From NCBI GenBank assembly GCA_024449915.1, contig JAMZAV010001811.1:186001-250000 (forward strand): a stretch of DNA of 64,000 bases. The letters run 5' to 3'. Numbering within the stretch: position 1 is the stretch's first letter; every line of letters starts with the position of its first letter. The notes beneath the pieces were generated by a model. That model did not search any database. It had not been told where the DNA came from and saw only the letters and a program-made list of their open reading frames with translations. The position numbers and the translations under genes were made by a program. Below are positions 33,536 to 46,763 of this stretch, one piece after another. The stretch is from Sweltsa coloradensis (lineage: Eukaryota > Arthropoda > Insecta > Plecoptera > Chloroperlidae).

Positions 33536-34981
33536 AGGCTCAGATCTGTAAATGCAACTAGCTATAATTATTATTAATATGATGAAAGGCACAACTATTG
33601 CCCGTAAATGCTAAAGCAAAACTCATACTGCAATAAATTTGAAATCTTACCGAAAACCAATAATAATTTGATTCACTCTTGTCACTAATCGTCCGTGAAA
33701 TGTAACATAATTATGTCGATAGATGAAAGGTTATTTACCATTGGAAAGAATGATTTTCCCTAATATTTTCCTCGATAAATTCCTTCTTCAAAGCACAGTT
33801 TCCACATTATTAAGAGGTGTTTACATTAATGGGAGGTCGTAAAAATATTAATATATTTCGACTTTCTCCAACCAGCAATAATAATTACAGCTTATTAAAA
33901 AAATGTTCTACTGTCTATTTAGTAAAGATTTCACGCTTTCTACAAAAAGTGAATGAACACATTTTCAATGGTATCATAACACGCCAGGGCAAACGAAATG
34001 CTTATGTTAAAATATTTCAAATGTATTTACTCTTGAGTTTATAGCCTGTCAAAACAAATAAAAAATTTCAATAATGTGAAGTTGTAGGTGGGCAAAAAAT
34101 ACTTAATTTTGCAATGTCATTGTTGTGGTTTAAGTGAATTGTTATTTGTTTAACGTGCGGGTACATCTTTGAATTAAAGTTTCCCGAATAAAAATAATAT
34201 GGATAAATAATATGATATTAATAAAAACGCACGAAATAAAAGCAACATAATGGTACATCGTTCGTATTTTGTAATGATTTTGTTTAAAATGTGTAACATA
34301 ATATATTGTATTGATGTATAAGACGTTGTAGCAGTGATAAAAAATGGTTAAATAATAAGATCTAATATAAAATGTCTGTACAGCTGTATTAAAATCGTTA
34401 ACAAGTAAATAGTGAATACAATATTTATCAATGATTGAGAAAATTGCCCCTTTTGTATCGCGCAACTTAATTGCACTTCAGATAAAATATAATAATAAAC
34501 AATGGTGGCTCCTAAACTGCTGTGATTGTTGATCATTGATAAGTTATGTTGAAAAAGTTATGATTTAAAGTGATGATAACTTTCACATATTTTCCAGGTT
34601 GCTACCTCTGGCTAAACCGTGCCGGCAATTTGCATGTTGTTAAATAAACAACTTTTCCTTAACAACTTTGTTCGTCGACAAACTGAACCCTTTATATGAC
34701 AAAAAACTGTGAGCAAAATTATCAAAGGATTTTAGAATATTTAACATTTTATTCCTTGATCTTTTTCGAAAAAAAAATGCTGATTTTGGATTCAAAATTG
34801 ATATCAAATTTGACAAAAAAAGTAAGCAATTGAGTTTATTTAAAAAAAAAAAAACAATTTTTTTTTGTTTTTTCTCTCTTTTTACATGTTCAAATTGAAT
34901 CTCCTACAGGCAAATAAAGTTTCCGGGACATCCTGGAAATCTGTGTATGTTTGTGTTTTTATACGCAATTTGATTTTTTGT
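33536..34981. other. No gene seen
   Basis: Very AT-rich, with no repeat recognised from elsewhere in the window. Confidence 0.5.
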
Positions 34982-35365
34982 TGTGGCTCGTTGGTCTTGT
35001 GGTTAGCGTATCTGCTTCCAATGCAGAAGGTCCAGGGTTCGATTCCCGCCAAAGTCAGAAGTTTTTTAACTTCTGATTTGGATTTAAGTCCACCAGTTCT
35101 TGTCTTAGGAGTTTGTAAACGGTGACTTTGGAGCCGTCCTAGCAACGAAGCACATAATAAATTCAGAATTGTTCTGAATCGGCCTTGTTGATTCCGGCGT
35201 TGACCCGCGGGTGTTCGCACTGTCCATACCACTGATTACTATATTTCCCATCACAAATATCGATTTTTGACTGGTTATCGCTCACTCGTCGATTGCGTCG
35301 GGGCCTACAGGGTTGGCTTGGTCGCTTTGATTTACTGCCCCCCACTGAAAATCAGTTTTTACCCG
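34982..35365 (+). mobile_element. tRNA-headed SINE (family S), near-complete
   Basis: The tRNA-like head has an A-box-like TGTGGTTAGCGTAT, a TCTGC/GCAGA anticodon stem with loop TTCCAAT (CCA in the anticodon position) and a B box GGTTCGATTCC. The body includes GGTGACTTTGGAGCCGTCC, TCGTCGATTGCGTCGGGGCC and a CACTGAAAATCAG end. Spurious minus-strand frames cover it. Confidence 0.8.
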
Positions 35366-35916
35366 GGTTAAAAGTATGAAAAAATAGCAGATATAATTGT
35401 ATAATTTTTTTAACCGTGTTGGGAAATATGTAGTCCACTGTCCTAACAGCTTTCTCAATAGTTAAGATAAAAATGAATGATCCATTATTTCAATATAATA
35501 ATGACAAACTTTTAGTTTCTAATTTTCTAATAAATTCTCTTGTTTTGATTTCCTAACACATGTTCGCAGTAAACTGTTGCATGACGTGTTACGGTTTCCT
35601 GTAATCAAATACACGATGTATCATGAGTGTCGTAAATTTAAAATTAATTTACATGATGTGCATAGGGTAATAGCCAACATTTATTTTGGTATCCCCAAGA
35701 GAAAATGTTTTTACTTTGATTAATTGTTTATTTATTTCTTAAAGTCATAATATTTGTAGGCTACCTACCTCACAAACGTACAACATCTAATAAACTCGGG
35801 CCTGGCACGTGTTTTTAGAACAATCGAAGAATATCGACATTAATTTTAGTGAAAAAGAAAATCGAACAATCATGTAACTTATAATGCCAGAATAAACAAG
35901 GCTAATTCGTAACAGC

Positions 35917-36383
35917 CAGTGGCATAGGAACCAGGGGGGGCAGGAGGGTCTAGCCCCCCCCCCCCCACGTTTGGCCCAGGGGAGGGCAGGGGGACAAAAC
36001 TAACGTGAGTTAAACATTAATACCAGAATTTCCATAGTAAATATGCACTTACACTATACAATTCGACAGTCACCTTGGTAAAACGAATGTGTTTGCCTGT
36101 ATGCTTTCGTCATTTACATAAAATACATTTGATGGAAATTTACTAAAATGGGCCATTTACACGCTCATATTTTTAGTTTTTAGATCGCAAACCATCGTTT
36201 ACAGAGTCCGAGTGCAGTTAAAACATGACGAAATAACTGTAGTAACGGTAGTATGGTAAATTTTTTTTAGCCTTAAGTTAGGCGGAAGGGCCTCCGGCGG
36301 AGCTTCCACCCACAAATTCTGCAAATGGATTTGACTGACCCCCCCCCCCCCCCCCCAACTTACAAAATGTTCCTACGCGCCTG
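35917..36383. mobile_element. hAT-like short element with poly-C tracts
   Basis: The left end CAGTGGCATAGGAAC and right end GTTCCTACGCGCCTG are imperfect inverted repeats. The flanks GTAACAGC/GGAACTGC (6 of 8) look like a decayed 8-bp duplication. G7 and C14-C19 runs lie just inside the ends. Confidence 0.55.
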
Positions 36384-36816
36384 GGAACTGCCTTATAATT
36401 TATCAAAAAAATCATATATTACTATACAGTTGTTTTTTAAAAAAATCAAACGTTTTCGATCGCGAACGTTAAAATTCAACGTTAAATTACCCAAATTCTA
36501 GTTTACCCAATACCGGTACAGAATGTTTGTAGCCTATGTATTTCAAATACATCGCGGCGAGGTGAGCTCATGGTCGGCCGGTAAAAACTGGTTGCTACCT
36601 TAGATCAGGTACCTGCTGTACGGTGGTTCCCTCTAGCGTCAACACAACGCACTTACCAAGTGGAGTCGATAAGATAAGTGACTGTTTCTCGTAGCCGTGG
36701 CCGGGAGGTGGCGCCACCCAGTGTCGCCGACGTGCACTACTACATGTAGTTCTACACATTTACACCAGAAGATCTGCCTCCACCTCCAGCAGGTTTCAAA
36801 TAACTTTATTATTTTT

Positions 36817-36937
36817 GACATTTTTTATTTATCGGGTTGTTTCGTAGCGGCGGTAGTGATATTTTTCTGGTAATTAATTGACAGAAAAATATCACTACCG
36901 CCGCTACGAAACAACCCGATAAATTAAAAAAATGTCA
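36817..36937. repeat. 39-bp perfect hairpin with 12-bp loop, extended by imperfect pairing
   Basis: 36,831-36,869 (ATCGGGTTGTTTCGTAGCGG...) is exactly inverted at 36,882-36,920. An AT-rich extension ending TGACA/TGTCA pairs outside it. The loop is GTAATTAATTGA. Confidence 0.75.
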
Positions 36938-37145
36938 TCAACGAGTAGCGAGACATTTAAAAGTTTTAACTTTATTTTGTTTTCTACCAATTTAAAGGAA
37001 TTATCTCATCTTGGTAGCACTTCAAAGCATATCTTGAACCATTCAATTTCACGGAAATAGATCTTAGATGCAGCTTGATCGGACATCTGGTTGCTAAGTA
37101 AATAGAGTTTAAAAATATCACTGCACGAAAACTAGTGGCCTAAAA

Positions 37146-37153
37146 TGACGTCA
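37146..37153. promoter_or_regulatory. CRE-type palindrome TGACGTCA in a CpG-rich patch
   Basis: A perfect TGACGTCA in a local GC-rich segment (37,140-37,220), with a second at 38,377-38,384 in a similar patch. Whether either is a promoter is unknown. Confidence 0.3.
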
Positions 37154-38376
37154 CTGTACGGCCACTCATCGAGTCGACCCAAGCGTGTAGCCGGTCCGCG
37201 GCCGGCTCGCGTTACGAAGCACTCGGCTTTCAAAACCCAATCAGTCGATTTCTCGCAGCTGTGCGTTTCGTTTGTAGAGCACCAATTATGATGAAGATGA
37301 TGATATGATGATGATGATGAATTATTATCAGTTATGATGATTATGATCAAGTATAGCGAGTATACCACGTGCTTCTATTCCTTCGTATGTATGGATAGTG
37401 AACTCGCTTTGGAAAATACTTGAGTCTTTCTTTGTGGTAAGATTCAAGGGCACCTGCATGTGTAAAACATGTTATTTTGTATGTCAAATTCACATTACAT
37501 TATGATCTAGGTACCAAATATGAAACATTTATTGATATATACGTTTTAGCAGTACGTTCATGCAGCAATATAATATTCATGTTGTGAATGTGTGATATGT
37601 GTGTTTGTGCGTGTTTGGGGGGGGGGGGGTTGGCATCTCACCCTATCGTCATCTGTGTTTTCTTTATTAGAAATGATATGTATTTGTTTGAATACGAGTG
37701 CGTTGGTAAGTGCGTGGAAAGAAGTATCCTCAAGTATCGCATAACTTATCACGTATACAACACAGATTGCGCGCTGGGTGTTTACGACCGCTCAGATAAA
37801 TGTGAGTGCGAGCTTGTGTCATGTACAGTCGTGTTAGGAAGGTTCTATTTCTAATGTTATTGTCTGCTAGATGGTTTGGGGCTTAAGTTGGGTTGAACCT
37901 CGCGCACAACGCTCTTCTGTAAAGAATGACTGTTTATTATCATTGATTTTGAATGATTCTACATATGATGGTTATTGCATATACATGCATTTGCTCACAA
38001 TATTAGGACAAAATGTGCACGGAAAAATATAAAATAAATATTTTTTTATGAAAAATAAAGACAAGGATGACAATAGTTGCTGGTATGCTTATGATAACTT
38101 ATCACAGTTTGGAAACCGATGAAATGATAGCTGTTTGTGTAATTTATTTTATATTATTATTTTTATATTCACCTGCACTTGATCACCATTTTATATTTAG
38201 ACTAACATACACCATTATAATATAGCATCGATATTATTACACTATTACTTCAGCTGATGCACATTCTTTCACCGCACTATTGAATGATGATACTATACTG
38301 CAATGTTATCTCTTTATGCGGAGCGGGGACCGAGCGTGCATACGAAGCTCAAGTCAGCCAGCGAGCCGGCGTACAA

Positions 38377-38384
38377 TGACGTCA
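38377..38384. promoter_or_regulatory. Second CRE-type palindrome TGACGTCA
   Basis: It lies in a CpG-rich segment (38,320-38,440) of otherwise AT-rich DNA. The two segments share ATGACGTCA.TGTACG if one is inverted, so they may instead be the ends of a repeat. Confidence 0.3.
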
Positions 38385-38991
38385 TTCCACGTTCGGCCGG
38401 AAAACCACTAAAATCGCTGCCGAGCGCAGCAGAATTTTTTGGGATTTTTTCCCTTTTAACCAACGTTCTAAAACATCAACACCTTTAACATATTAAAAGT
38501 TTTTCCAAGTTGATATACCGACTTTAAGTCAAAACAGATTTTTTTACTGGCGCACTATAAATTCAAAGCGGAGTAACAGACTAGGATAACCATGTTGACG
38601 CCGACGCTATATTCCCCCGATAAATGTCCAACCAGAGATGATAAAATGATGCGAAAATTGTGCATTACAGATAATGTAAAAACAACGAAGTATTACATAA
38701 TTCGTATATAAATTTCTTAGGCGTCTGTACCACTTTTGGACAAAGTGATCGGTGATTCTTTGTACAACTACAATGTCACACTGGAGTCATTAAAAGTTAG
38801 TAGTAAGTAAGTAAAAAATGTCAGTAGTAGTAAGTAAAATGCGCAATGATATCTCAGATTGATTAAGTTCAGGGTGGCTAACCCCCCCCCCGTTGCTTTG
38901 CAGGAATTTCACTATTAAAATTATTATATAATTAGAGGATGATTTCCTGCCCATGGTGAATTACATGCCCCACTTCAGGTGTCTAATTCAA

Positions 38992-39385
38992 TGTGGCTCG
39001 TTGGTCTTGTGGTTAGCGTATCTGCTTCCAATGCGGAAGGTCCAGGGTTCGATTCCCGCCAAAGTAAGAAGTTTTTTAAATTCTGATTTGGACTTAAGTC
39101 CATCAGTTCTTGTCTTAGGAGTTTGTAAACGGTGACTTTGGAGCCGTTCTAGCAACGAGGCACATAATATTTAAAGATGTTCTGGCGTTGATCCACTGTG
39201 TTCGCACTGTCCATACCACTGATTGCTATATTTCCTATTAAAAATATCGATCTTTGGTTGGTTATCGTTCACTCGTCGATTGTGTCGGGGCCTACAGGGT
39301 TGGCTTGGTCGCTTTGATTTACTGTCCCCCACTGAAAATCAGTTATATAACTGAGTGGGTAGACTCTAAATACAATTTATATTTT
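38992..39385 (+). mobile_element. tRNA-headed SINE (family S), full copy with tail
   Basis: Same head as at 34,982. The 3' tail is intact: AACTGAGTGGGTAGACTCTA then AATACAATTTAT. Confidence 0.8.
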
Positions 39386-40004
39386 TACATATTATAGGTA
39401 TTCTGGAGTTATGACAATAATTGTGAAGGGAACTCAATTTTTTGCATTAAGATACCTTCGGAAAAACCTTCAGTCAGGATTGCAGGTGGCAGGATTCCCA
39501 AACAATCCCCCCTCCCTACCGCCCCCTACCGCAAATGAAAATAATTCTTTCTAATGCAATGCAAATAGGACAGTATTTAAATACAAATCAAATAATAGCA
39601 TTTGAATCCATGTCCTCTCAGTCACTGAACTGATTTTCAAAGGGGATCTTGATTTTGTAATGTGGAAACACGCCATCGACTAACAATATCTATAACGTAT
39701 GCCATGCAACAAGGGATTATGGTCTGATATCGAGGCCCGCTGGTGTTACATGATTCACTTCTACCATTCATTGCAGGTTTAAATGTTTCATAGTATCCGT
39801 TATTTCTGGGACCTATATAGTGGTTTTCTTTGTTTTTAATCCATAATTCTGTGCGTTAATATCAAAATATGTTTTTAAAAGTAGTTTTTGCAACTTGTGT
39901 TCTTCATAACATTGCAATAAATAATATTTATTATTCTGAACGTGGACGTCCTAGTTAGGCCTACACACCATGATAATTACCCAGAATCAAATAAGAATTT
40001 TGTC

Positions 40005-40400
40005 CATAAAATAAAATAAATAAATAAATTCGTATTTAAAGTTCACCCACTCAGTTGTATAACTGATTTTCAGGGGGGACAGTAAATCAAAGCGACCAAA
40101 CCAACCCTGTAGGCCCCGACGCAATCGAAGAGTGAGCGATAACCAACCAAAGATCAATATTTTTAATAGGAAATATAGCAATCAGTGATATGGACAGTGC
40201 GAACACACGCGGATCCACACCAGAATCAACAAGGCCGATTCAGAACAACTTTAAATTTATTGTGCACCTCGTTGCTAGGACGGCTCTGAAATCACCGTTT
40301 ACTTATTTCTATGACAAGAACTGATGGACTTAAACCAAGTCAGAAGTTAAAAAACTACTCACTTTAACGGGAATCGAACATTGGAAACAGAGACGCTAAC
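40005..40400 (-). mobile_element. tRNA-headed SINE (family S), decayed head
   Basis: The inverted tail and body are clear (CACCCACTCAGTTGTATAAC, CGACGCAATCGAAGAGTGAG). The tRNA-like head at 40,370-40,400 is diverged. Confidence 0.7.
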
Positions 40401-42516
40401 AACAATTACCAAGTTTGAACATATTTTTCTCCCGTGTTAATGAATATATATATTTTTTTATGTCGCAAATTCACAACGAATTAGCCTGTATGTTTATCGA
40501 GTGAAACCAGAATCCTCCACAAGGACTCCGGGCATTTTAGCCCCATTTAGACGGTCAAATTTGTTCATCAAACACGGACAAAATAGAATCAAATTCTTGC
40601 ATAAATTATAAAATACGATCCCACAATTCATTTTTGTCCTTTAATTCAAGAAGTTGAAAGAAAAAATTGGACTATCTAAATGGGGCTTTATCATAAATTT
40701 TTCGAATTTGAACAAATTTGACAATATTGCCGAGAAAAATGGTGAACCCAATTTATTTCTGAATTCTTTTTACAAGTAATAATATATCCTTTATGATGTT
40801 TTTTAACATGCGGGTAAATACCACTTTAAAAATAATGATTGTCCTTGATCAGACTGCACCTCGCGCCCCCCCAAAGTTTAATCGCCCATGCCCCAACATG
40901 TTCGGCGTCCACTGCAGTAAATAAACAACTCTTGTAATTTGGATGACACGCGTTTGCGTAGACTCCAGCGAGAGCTTGCTTTGACTTGCATGGTTTGATA
41001 ATTGGAGCCGGATTTATGGACTGGCGGCGAACAATATTCTGCAACGACATGGAGTCTAGTGCACTGCATACTGGATACTTGTGGTGAAGTAACGACAGCT
41101 GAACCTGGAAACCTTTGGTGAACGAGTTTTGAAATCAAATCGCTTAGGTTTGAACGTTTGTCCTTCCACAAGTGTGATAGTTACACAGCTAGGTGTAAAA
41201 CACATACAGGAAATAGGGGTAGAAGCCAAGGTGTAATATCTCACATAGAATATTATTGAATCATATAATGACGTTGAATATTTGTTTTATTATTAGAATG
41301 AAGGTAAAATAGTAACTTGTAATTACATCTGGACAGCAAACACGAAACTTCTCTACAGTTGTAAAAAATGGTGGAAAAACGAACAGACTTATTGACTGTA
41401 GGAGTGGATGAAGCTCAAAATCACAATGAAATTGGCACGAAACGATACGATTCAAGCAGAAAATGTGCGACAGTTGTTTCTGATTGATGTCTATGTCTAC
41501 ATTTTAACATCGATCGAGATATTTTTTTAATGTGCATACTCAAAAAAGTGATACCTATCCTATTAGCCTCCCATATTGTATCTAGTTTTATTAAACTCTG
41601 GCACAAAATTGATGGTATAATTTTGTCGCTACTTTCCTTGTTCCTGGACATAAAATGGCATCCATTCTCATGCAATCTTACCTTTACTTTTCTTGTACTT
41701 GGATACAAAACGGACCTCTCAAACTGACATAACAAAAAATTAAAAATGACGACCTTCTTCATTATGTAGCAACTTTCTTAAACGGGACACAAAATGGCTC
41801 CCCTCTATACCTTGTCTCCACTATATCCGAAGGCGTGCACAGCGTCAAGCGCTCCACACCTTGACAGTAGGCGTGTCTTCAAAGGAAGTGTTGTCCGTGG
41901 TAATAAAACGCATTGTTTATTTTTATATCTTCATTTGGACATTTTATGATCCTGTGTTTCGGGATCGGGGATATCAAAGGGTGAACACAGGACATGGAAC
42001 ATGGAACTAAACAAGAGATGATGAATACGATGTTCGAATAGCCAGACGGGCCTAGCTTGACCGAGGCCAGAAAGAAGGTTGGGGACCGATATTATTAAAT
42101 TATATTACCACGAGCTTTGAGGGCACAAGAGTTTTGTAGGAGCATAAACAAAACTTGCTCAATGACTTAACAAATTTGTATCAAAATAATTTTTATGATT
42201 GTCAAAGCAGGGAAATAAAGTTAAACGATTTTAGTAGAATCGTATTTAATTCTTATGAAACTTGAAGATTTCGGTATCATTGTGTTGATTTCAACATCGA
42301 ACTAAACATGATACACTATTATTGGTCCGAATAGATACTATAATATAATGTATTGATCTTGTTTTACATCACGCTGTCAATGCACAGTAAAGTTGATAGA
42401 TTTTGTACTTTGTATTTTATATTTTTTACAACATTTAGCTCCATATTTCTGTTACTGTTTAGGATAAATTTTCTGTATAAACCTATGCAAAATGATTTTT
42501 CGTTTTATTTCGGTAC
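40401..42516. other. No gene seen
   Basis: Frames up to 113 codons at 40,878-41,762 show no family motif. No repeat structure noticed. Confidence 0.45.
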
Positions 42517-43103
42517 TTAAAGGGATATTCACCTGCTAAACTAAAAAAATATATTTCATTCCAGCTAACTAGTTATGAATTAAGAAACTAACAGAAAAAT
42601 TATTGGTTCCACCATGACCCGAAAAAAAATTGCTAAACTTGGTATTTTTCGATCCAGGTCCCATGGGCAAAAATCTCCCATAAAAAATAACATAGGGACG
42701 ATCTTTATGCCCCGCGACCTTGGAGGATTTTGATAAAAAATATCAGTCGTTAACTCGTTATTGACGTGTTTTGTAATTTGGGCAAGTGGTTCGGTCAAAA
42801 TATGCTGATTACCAATAAGGGGTGTAATTTTGGAATGTATATTTGTGCACAGTTTCAAGACACGATGTTATAAACGGGGCCATTCTAGATTGGTACTATG
42901 CTCTACTAGTATCTATGTGGAACAAAAAAGAGACAGGTTAAAGCCGATTTAAGAAATTTCCAAAAACGCCAATTTTTGCAAATTCATGGGGATCATTTTT
43001 TTTTTTTTTTGTGTTAAATCACAGTTACAAGATATAATTTTATAAACGGTCATTTTAGTGTAGTATTATGGTGTAGATTATGTGGTAAAAAAATATTTTT
43101 CCG
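42517..43103. mobile_element. TTAA MITE, 3'-truncated copy
   Basis: Begins TTAAAGGGATATTCACCTGC and follows the copy at 9,906 through AAATCACAGTTACAAGATAT and GATTATGTGGTAAAAAAA. The terminal GCCCCTTTAA is missing. Confidence 0.65.
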
Positions 43104-43155
43104 GTAATAGCAACCTAATACAAGACAATCACGTGCCCACTCACACTTACGTACA

Positions 43156-43156
<1 letters not shown>

Positions 43157-43214
<58 letters not shown>
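43157..43214 (+). repeat. (AC)n microsatellite
   Basis: About 29 AC units directly after the truncated MITE. Confidence 0.95.
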
Positions 43215-43215
<1 letters not shown>

Positions 43216-43654
43216 GCCTCTCGGAGTCTTCCAGCTTAGTGTAGGTACATGTCCTATTCCACGAGACACAATTTATAAATTATATATCAACATTCCGGAG
43301 TTGAAAATATTATAATAATAATACATGACGCTTGCTGGCTCTGGCTGGCTAGCACATATACAAACAAGTTTAATGTGGTCTGTAGTCTGTAGTGTGACTC
43401 CCAGTCCCTGTGACCGTCCGCGTACAGCTGTGGTTATAACACTTGGGTACAGTTCCGACTAAAGTTGCAAGTTCAGAACTGAGCTGCTATAAATACAAGT
43501 AGGTGCACTTAAGCACATAAATACATGAAGAAAATGCAAATAAAAACTATGGCAGTATACACAGGTACAGAAAAAGAACAAAGCAAGTATCAACAAAATA
43601 TAAACACCCAAAATACAAAATTTGATATTGAAAGTGTTACAAACGGTGTCTTCC

Positions 43655-44180
43655 CACAGTGCCGCTTCCCGTAAGGCCATCAACCTTTTTTTTACCCCTA
43701 TGCCATCATTTCTACCTGTCGATAAAGACCATGTTACAGGAAGCGTTGATGGCCTAAGGGGAATTGATTTATTCCCGTTTGGCCAACACCCTGCATTTCA
43801 TTATGGAAAATACAAAGAAGGTTTGTTGGCCTTGGGGTAATTGATTTATTCCCCTTTGGCCAACAGCGTAATATGCATCGTTTACGGTAAGAGTGGGTGT
43901 TGTTGGCGTTGGGGTATTGATTTATTCCCCTTTGGCCAACACCCTGCATTTTATTATTGAATATGTAAACAAGGTTTGTTGGTCTTAGGGGAATTGACTT
44001 ATTCCCCTAAGGCCAACAGCGTATATGAATTATTTAAGGTAAGGAGCGGGGCGTTGTTGGGCTTGGGGTAATCGATGTATTCCCTTAAGCCAACACCCTG
44101 CATTTCATTATCGAATATGCAAACAGGTTTGCTGGCCTAGGGGAGTTTGCTTATTCCCCTTCCCTTAGGCCAACAGCCTA
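43655..44180 (+). repeat. Hairpin-repeat array, plus orientation
   Basis: At least six occurrences of a GTTGGCCTTAGGGGAAT-TGATTT-ATTCCCCTTAGGCCAAC-type palindrome, or parts of it, alternate with two spacers: CACCCTGCATTTCATTAT... and CAGCGTATATGCATCGTTTA... The outer edge is CCCACAGTGCCGCTTCCCGT. Confidence 0.8.
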
Positions 44181-44534
44181 TGGTACCCATACAGAGACAG
44201 GGTTATGCCAACTGTATTACCATATTATGAGGTTTCTGAACTTGGCACTAATTCTAAGAATCACACAATATTAATTAGTGCAAGTGCTTGAATACTATAG
44301 AAAATATTGAGAAATTACTGTGGGGGTGCGAACTTCACTAAGCACCATTCAAAGCAAAAATTCTGAAGAGCTCAATGGTGCTTAGTTTGTATGTCACTAG
44401 TCCCACAACTAGTCCTTTAATCAATACTTAAGTAAATATATAGAAATCACTGTGGGGGGGGGGCTAACTTCACGAAGCATGGTGCTGCGTAATTTGGGAT
44501 TTGGGATTTTGGATTTCTTGGGGAGTATTTATAG

Positions 44535-45093
44535 TTGGATGAGCGAAGCGAAGACTTCATTTCACTGACCCCTCAAAAATTAGCTCCAATGTTTTTTTTG
44601 TTTCTTTTTCTGTCTGCTTGTTCGCACGATAACGGGCATATGCGATCTTGATGAAAATTGGAGGGGACCATCGAAATCTCTGAACTTAGACCTGCCACGT
44701 TTTTGGGTACAATCGAAGAAATATTTCTCATGAATATCGTACTTTTACGATTTTTTTCGATTTTTAGTGCGATATTTTCGTGACATTTGGGCCGATTCTG
44801 ACCAAACGGGTGGGGCTACAACGTTCATATTTTACATGGACATTAAGGTAATGGTGATGTATCGCTTGTCGAAAAAAAAGTTGAAAAAGTTAGCCAGAAT
44901 CCATAGAAATAAAGCTTTTAATATAAGTTTTTACGGTAAATAATACCAATTGACAAGACAATAGAAACTTGACAACAATCACCTACAATGCGTAGGCAAC
45001 AAAACAAGCACTTGCAAAAGTGAAGATATTCCACGCAAACTAAAACTTTAAAAGCTCATCCATCAACGCGGCGGGACTTTAGCGTTTTCCTAG
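44535..45093 (+). mobile_element. HLE family B copy 1, first of a head-to-tail cluster
   Basis: Complete: TTGGATGAGCGAAGCG at the start and AACGCGGCGGGACTTTAGCG..TTTTCCTAG|T at the end. It is followed within 100 bp by further copies in the same direction. Confidence 0.75.
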
Positions 45094-45191
45094 TATTATA
45101 TTATAAGGAAGGTCTCGACTGCAAAAATTCAGCGATATCGCAATTATTTTCCTCCAAAAATTCTTATTGACAGGATTATTTACTAAAGTTT

Positions 45192-46742
45192 TTGGATGAG
45201 CGTAGCGAGCGAAGCGAGTGAAGCGAAGACTTCAATTTCACTGACCCCCCAAAAATTTAGCTCGTTTTTTTTTTTTGTCTGTTTGTTCGCTCTCTACCGG
45301 GCAAACGGCATATGCGATCTTGATGAAAATTTGACAGGACCTTCGAAATCTCTGAACTTAGACTTGCTACGTTTTTTGGGTACAATCGAAGAAATATTTC
45401 TCATGAATATCGTACTTTTACGATTTTTTTCGATTTTTTGTGCGATATTTTCGTGCCATTTGGGCCAATTCTGACCAAACGGGTAGGGCTACAACGTTCA
45501 TATTTCAATGGACATTAAGGTAATGGTGATGTAGTGCTTTCTAAAAGAAAAAGTTGAAAAAGTTAGCCAGAATCTATAGAAATAAAGCTTTTAATATAAG
45601 TTTTTTGATTTTTTGTGCGATATTTTCGTGCCGTTTGGGCCAATTCTGACCAAACGGGTGGGGCTACAACGTTCATATTATACATGTACATTAAGGTTAC
45701 GGTTATGTAGTACCTTTTGAAAGAAAAAGTTGAAAAAGTTAGCCAGAATCCATAGAAATAAAGCTTTTAATATAAGTTTTTTTTGGATGAGCGAAGCGAA
45801 GACTTCAATTTCACCGACCCCCCAAAAAATTTAGCTCGGGTGTTTTTTTTTTTTTGTTTTTTTTTGTTTTTTTTTTTTTTTTTTTTTTGTTTTTTTTTTC
45901 CGTCTGTTTGTTCGCTCTCTACCGGGCAAACGGCATATGCGATCTTGATGAAAATTTGACACGACCTTCGTTTTCTCTGAACTTAGACTTGCTACATTTT
46001 TGGGTACAATCGAAGAAATATTTTCTCATGAATATCGTACTTTTACGATTTTTTTCGATTTTTAGTGCGATATTTTCGTGCCATTTGGCCAAATTCTGAC
46101 CAAACGGGTAGGGCTACAACGTTCATATTTCACATGGACATTAAGGTAATGGTGATGTAGTGCTTTCTAAAAGAAAAAGTTGAAAAAGTTAGCCAGAATC
46201 GAGAGAAATAAAGCTTTTAATATACGTTTTTTGACTTTTTGTGCGATATTTTCGTGCCATTTGGGCCAATTCTGACCAAACGGGTGGGGCTACAACGATC
46301 ATTATACATGGACTTAAGGTTATGGTTATGTAGTACCTTTTGAAAGAAAAAGTGGAAAAATTTAGCCAGAATCCATAGAAATAAAGCTTTTAATACAAGT
46401 TTTTTACGGTAAATAATACCAATTGACAAGAAACAAAAGAAACTTGACAACATTCACCTTCGATGCGTAGGCAGCAAAACAAAGCACTTGCAAAAGTAAA
46501 GATATCCCACGCAAACTAAAACCTTTAAAAAGCTCATCCATCAACGCGGCGGGACTTAAGCGTTTTCCTAGTTTACGGTAAATAATACCAATTGACAAGA
46601 AACAATAGAAACTTGACAACAATCACCTACAATGCGTATAGGCAACAAAAGAAAGCACTTGCAAAAGTAAATATGTTCCACGCAAACTAAAAACTTTAAA
46701 AAGCTCATCCATCAACGCGGCGGGACTTAAGCGTTTTCCTAG
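45192..46742 (+). mobile_element. HLE family B, concatenated partial copies
   Basis: A head and body (45,192-45,601) run directly into a repeat of the body only (45,602-45,782). A second head follows (TTGGATGAGCG at 45,783) whose body is again partly duplicated (from about 46,229), reaching TTCCTAG at 46,571. A duplicate of the 3' third alone then ends at 46,742. All are in the same orientation. Long poly-T runs are present in the head (45,846-45,899). Confidence 0.7.
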
Positions 46743-46763
46743 TTATTTAACATAATGTGTTTA

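Noticed and set aside
43157..43214. CRISPR-like regular repeats
   Set aside because: A simple AC microsatellite in a eukaryotic genome; no spacer structure here or in any other array of the window.
45196..46622. Frames with repeated peptides such as [17 protein letters not shown]
   Set aside because: Translations of the Helitron-like element, which has poly-T runs and no helicase or Rep motif.
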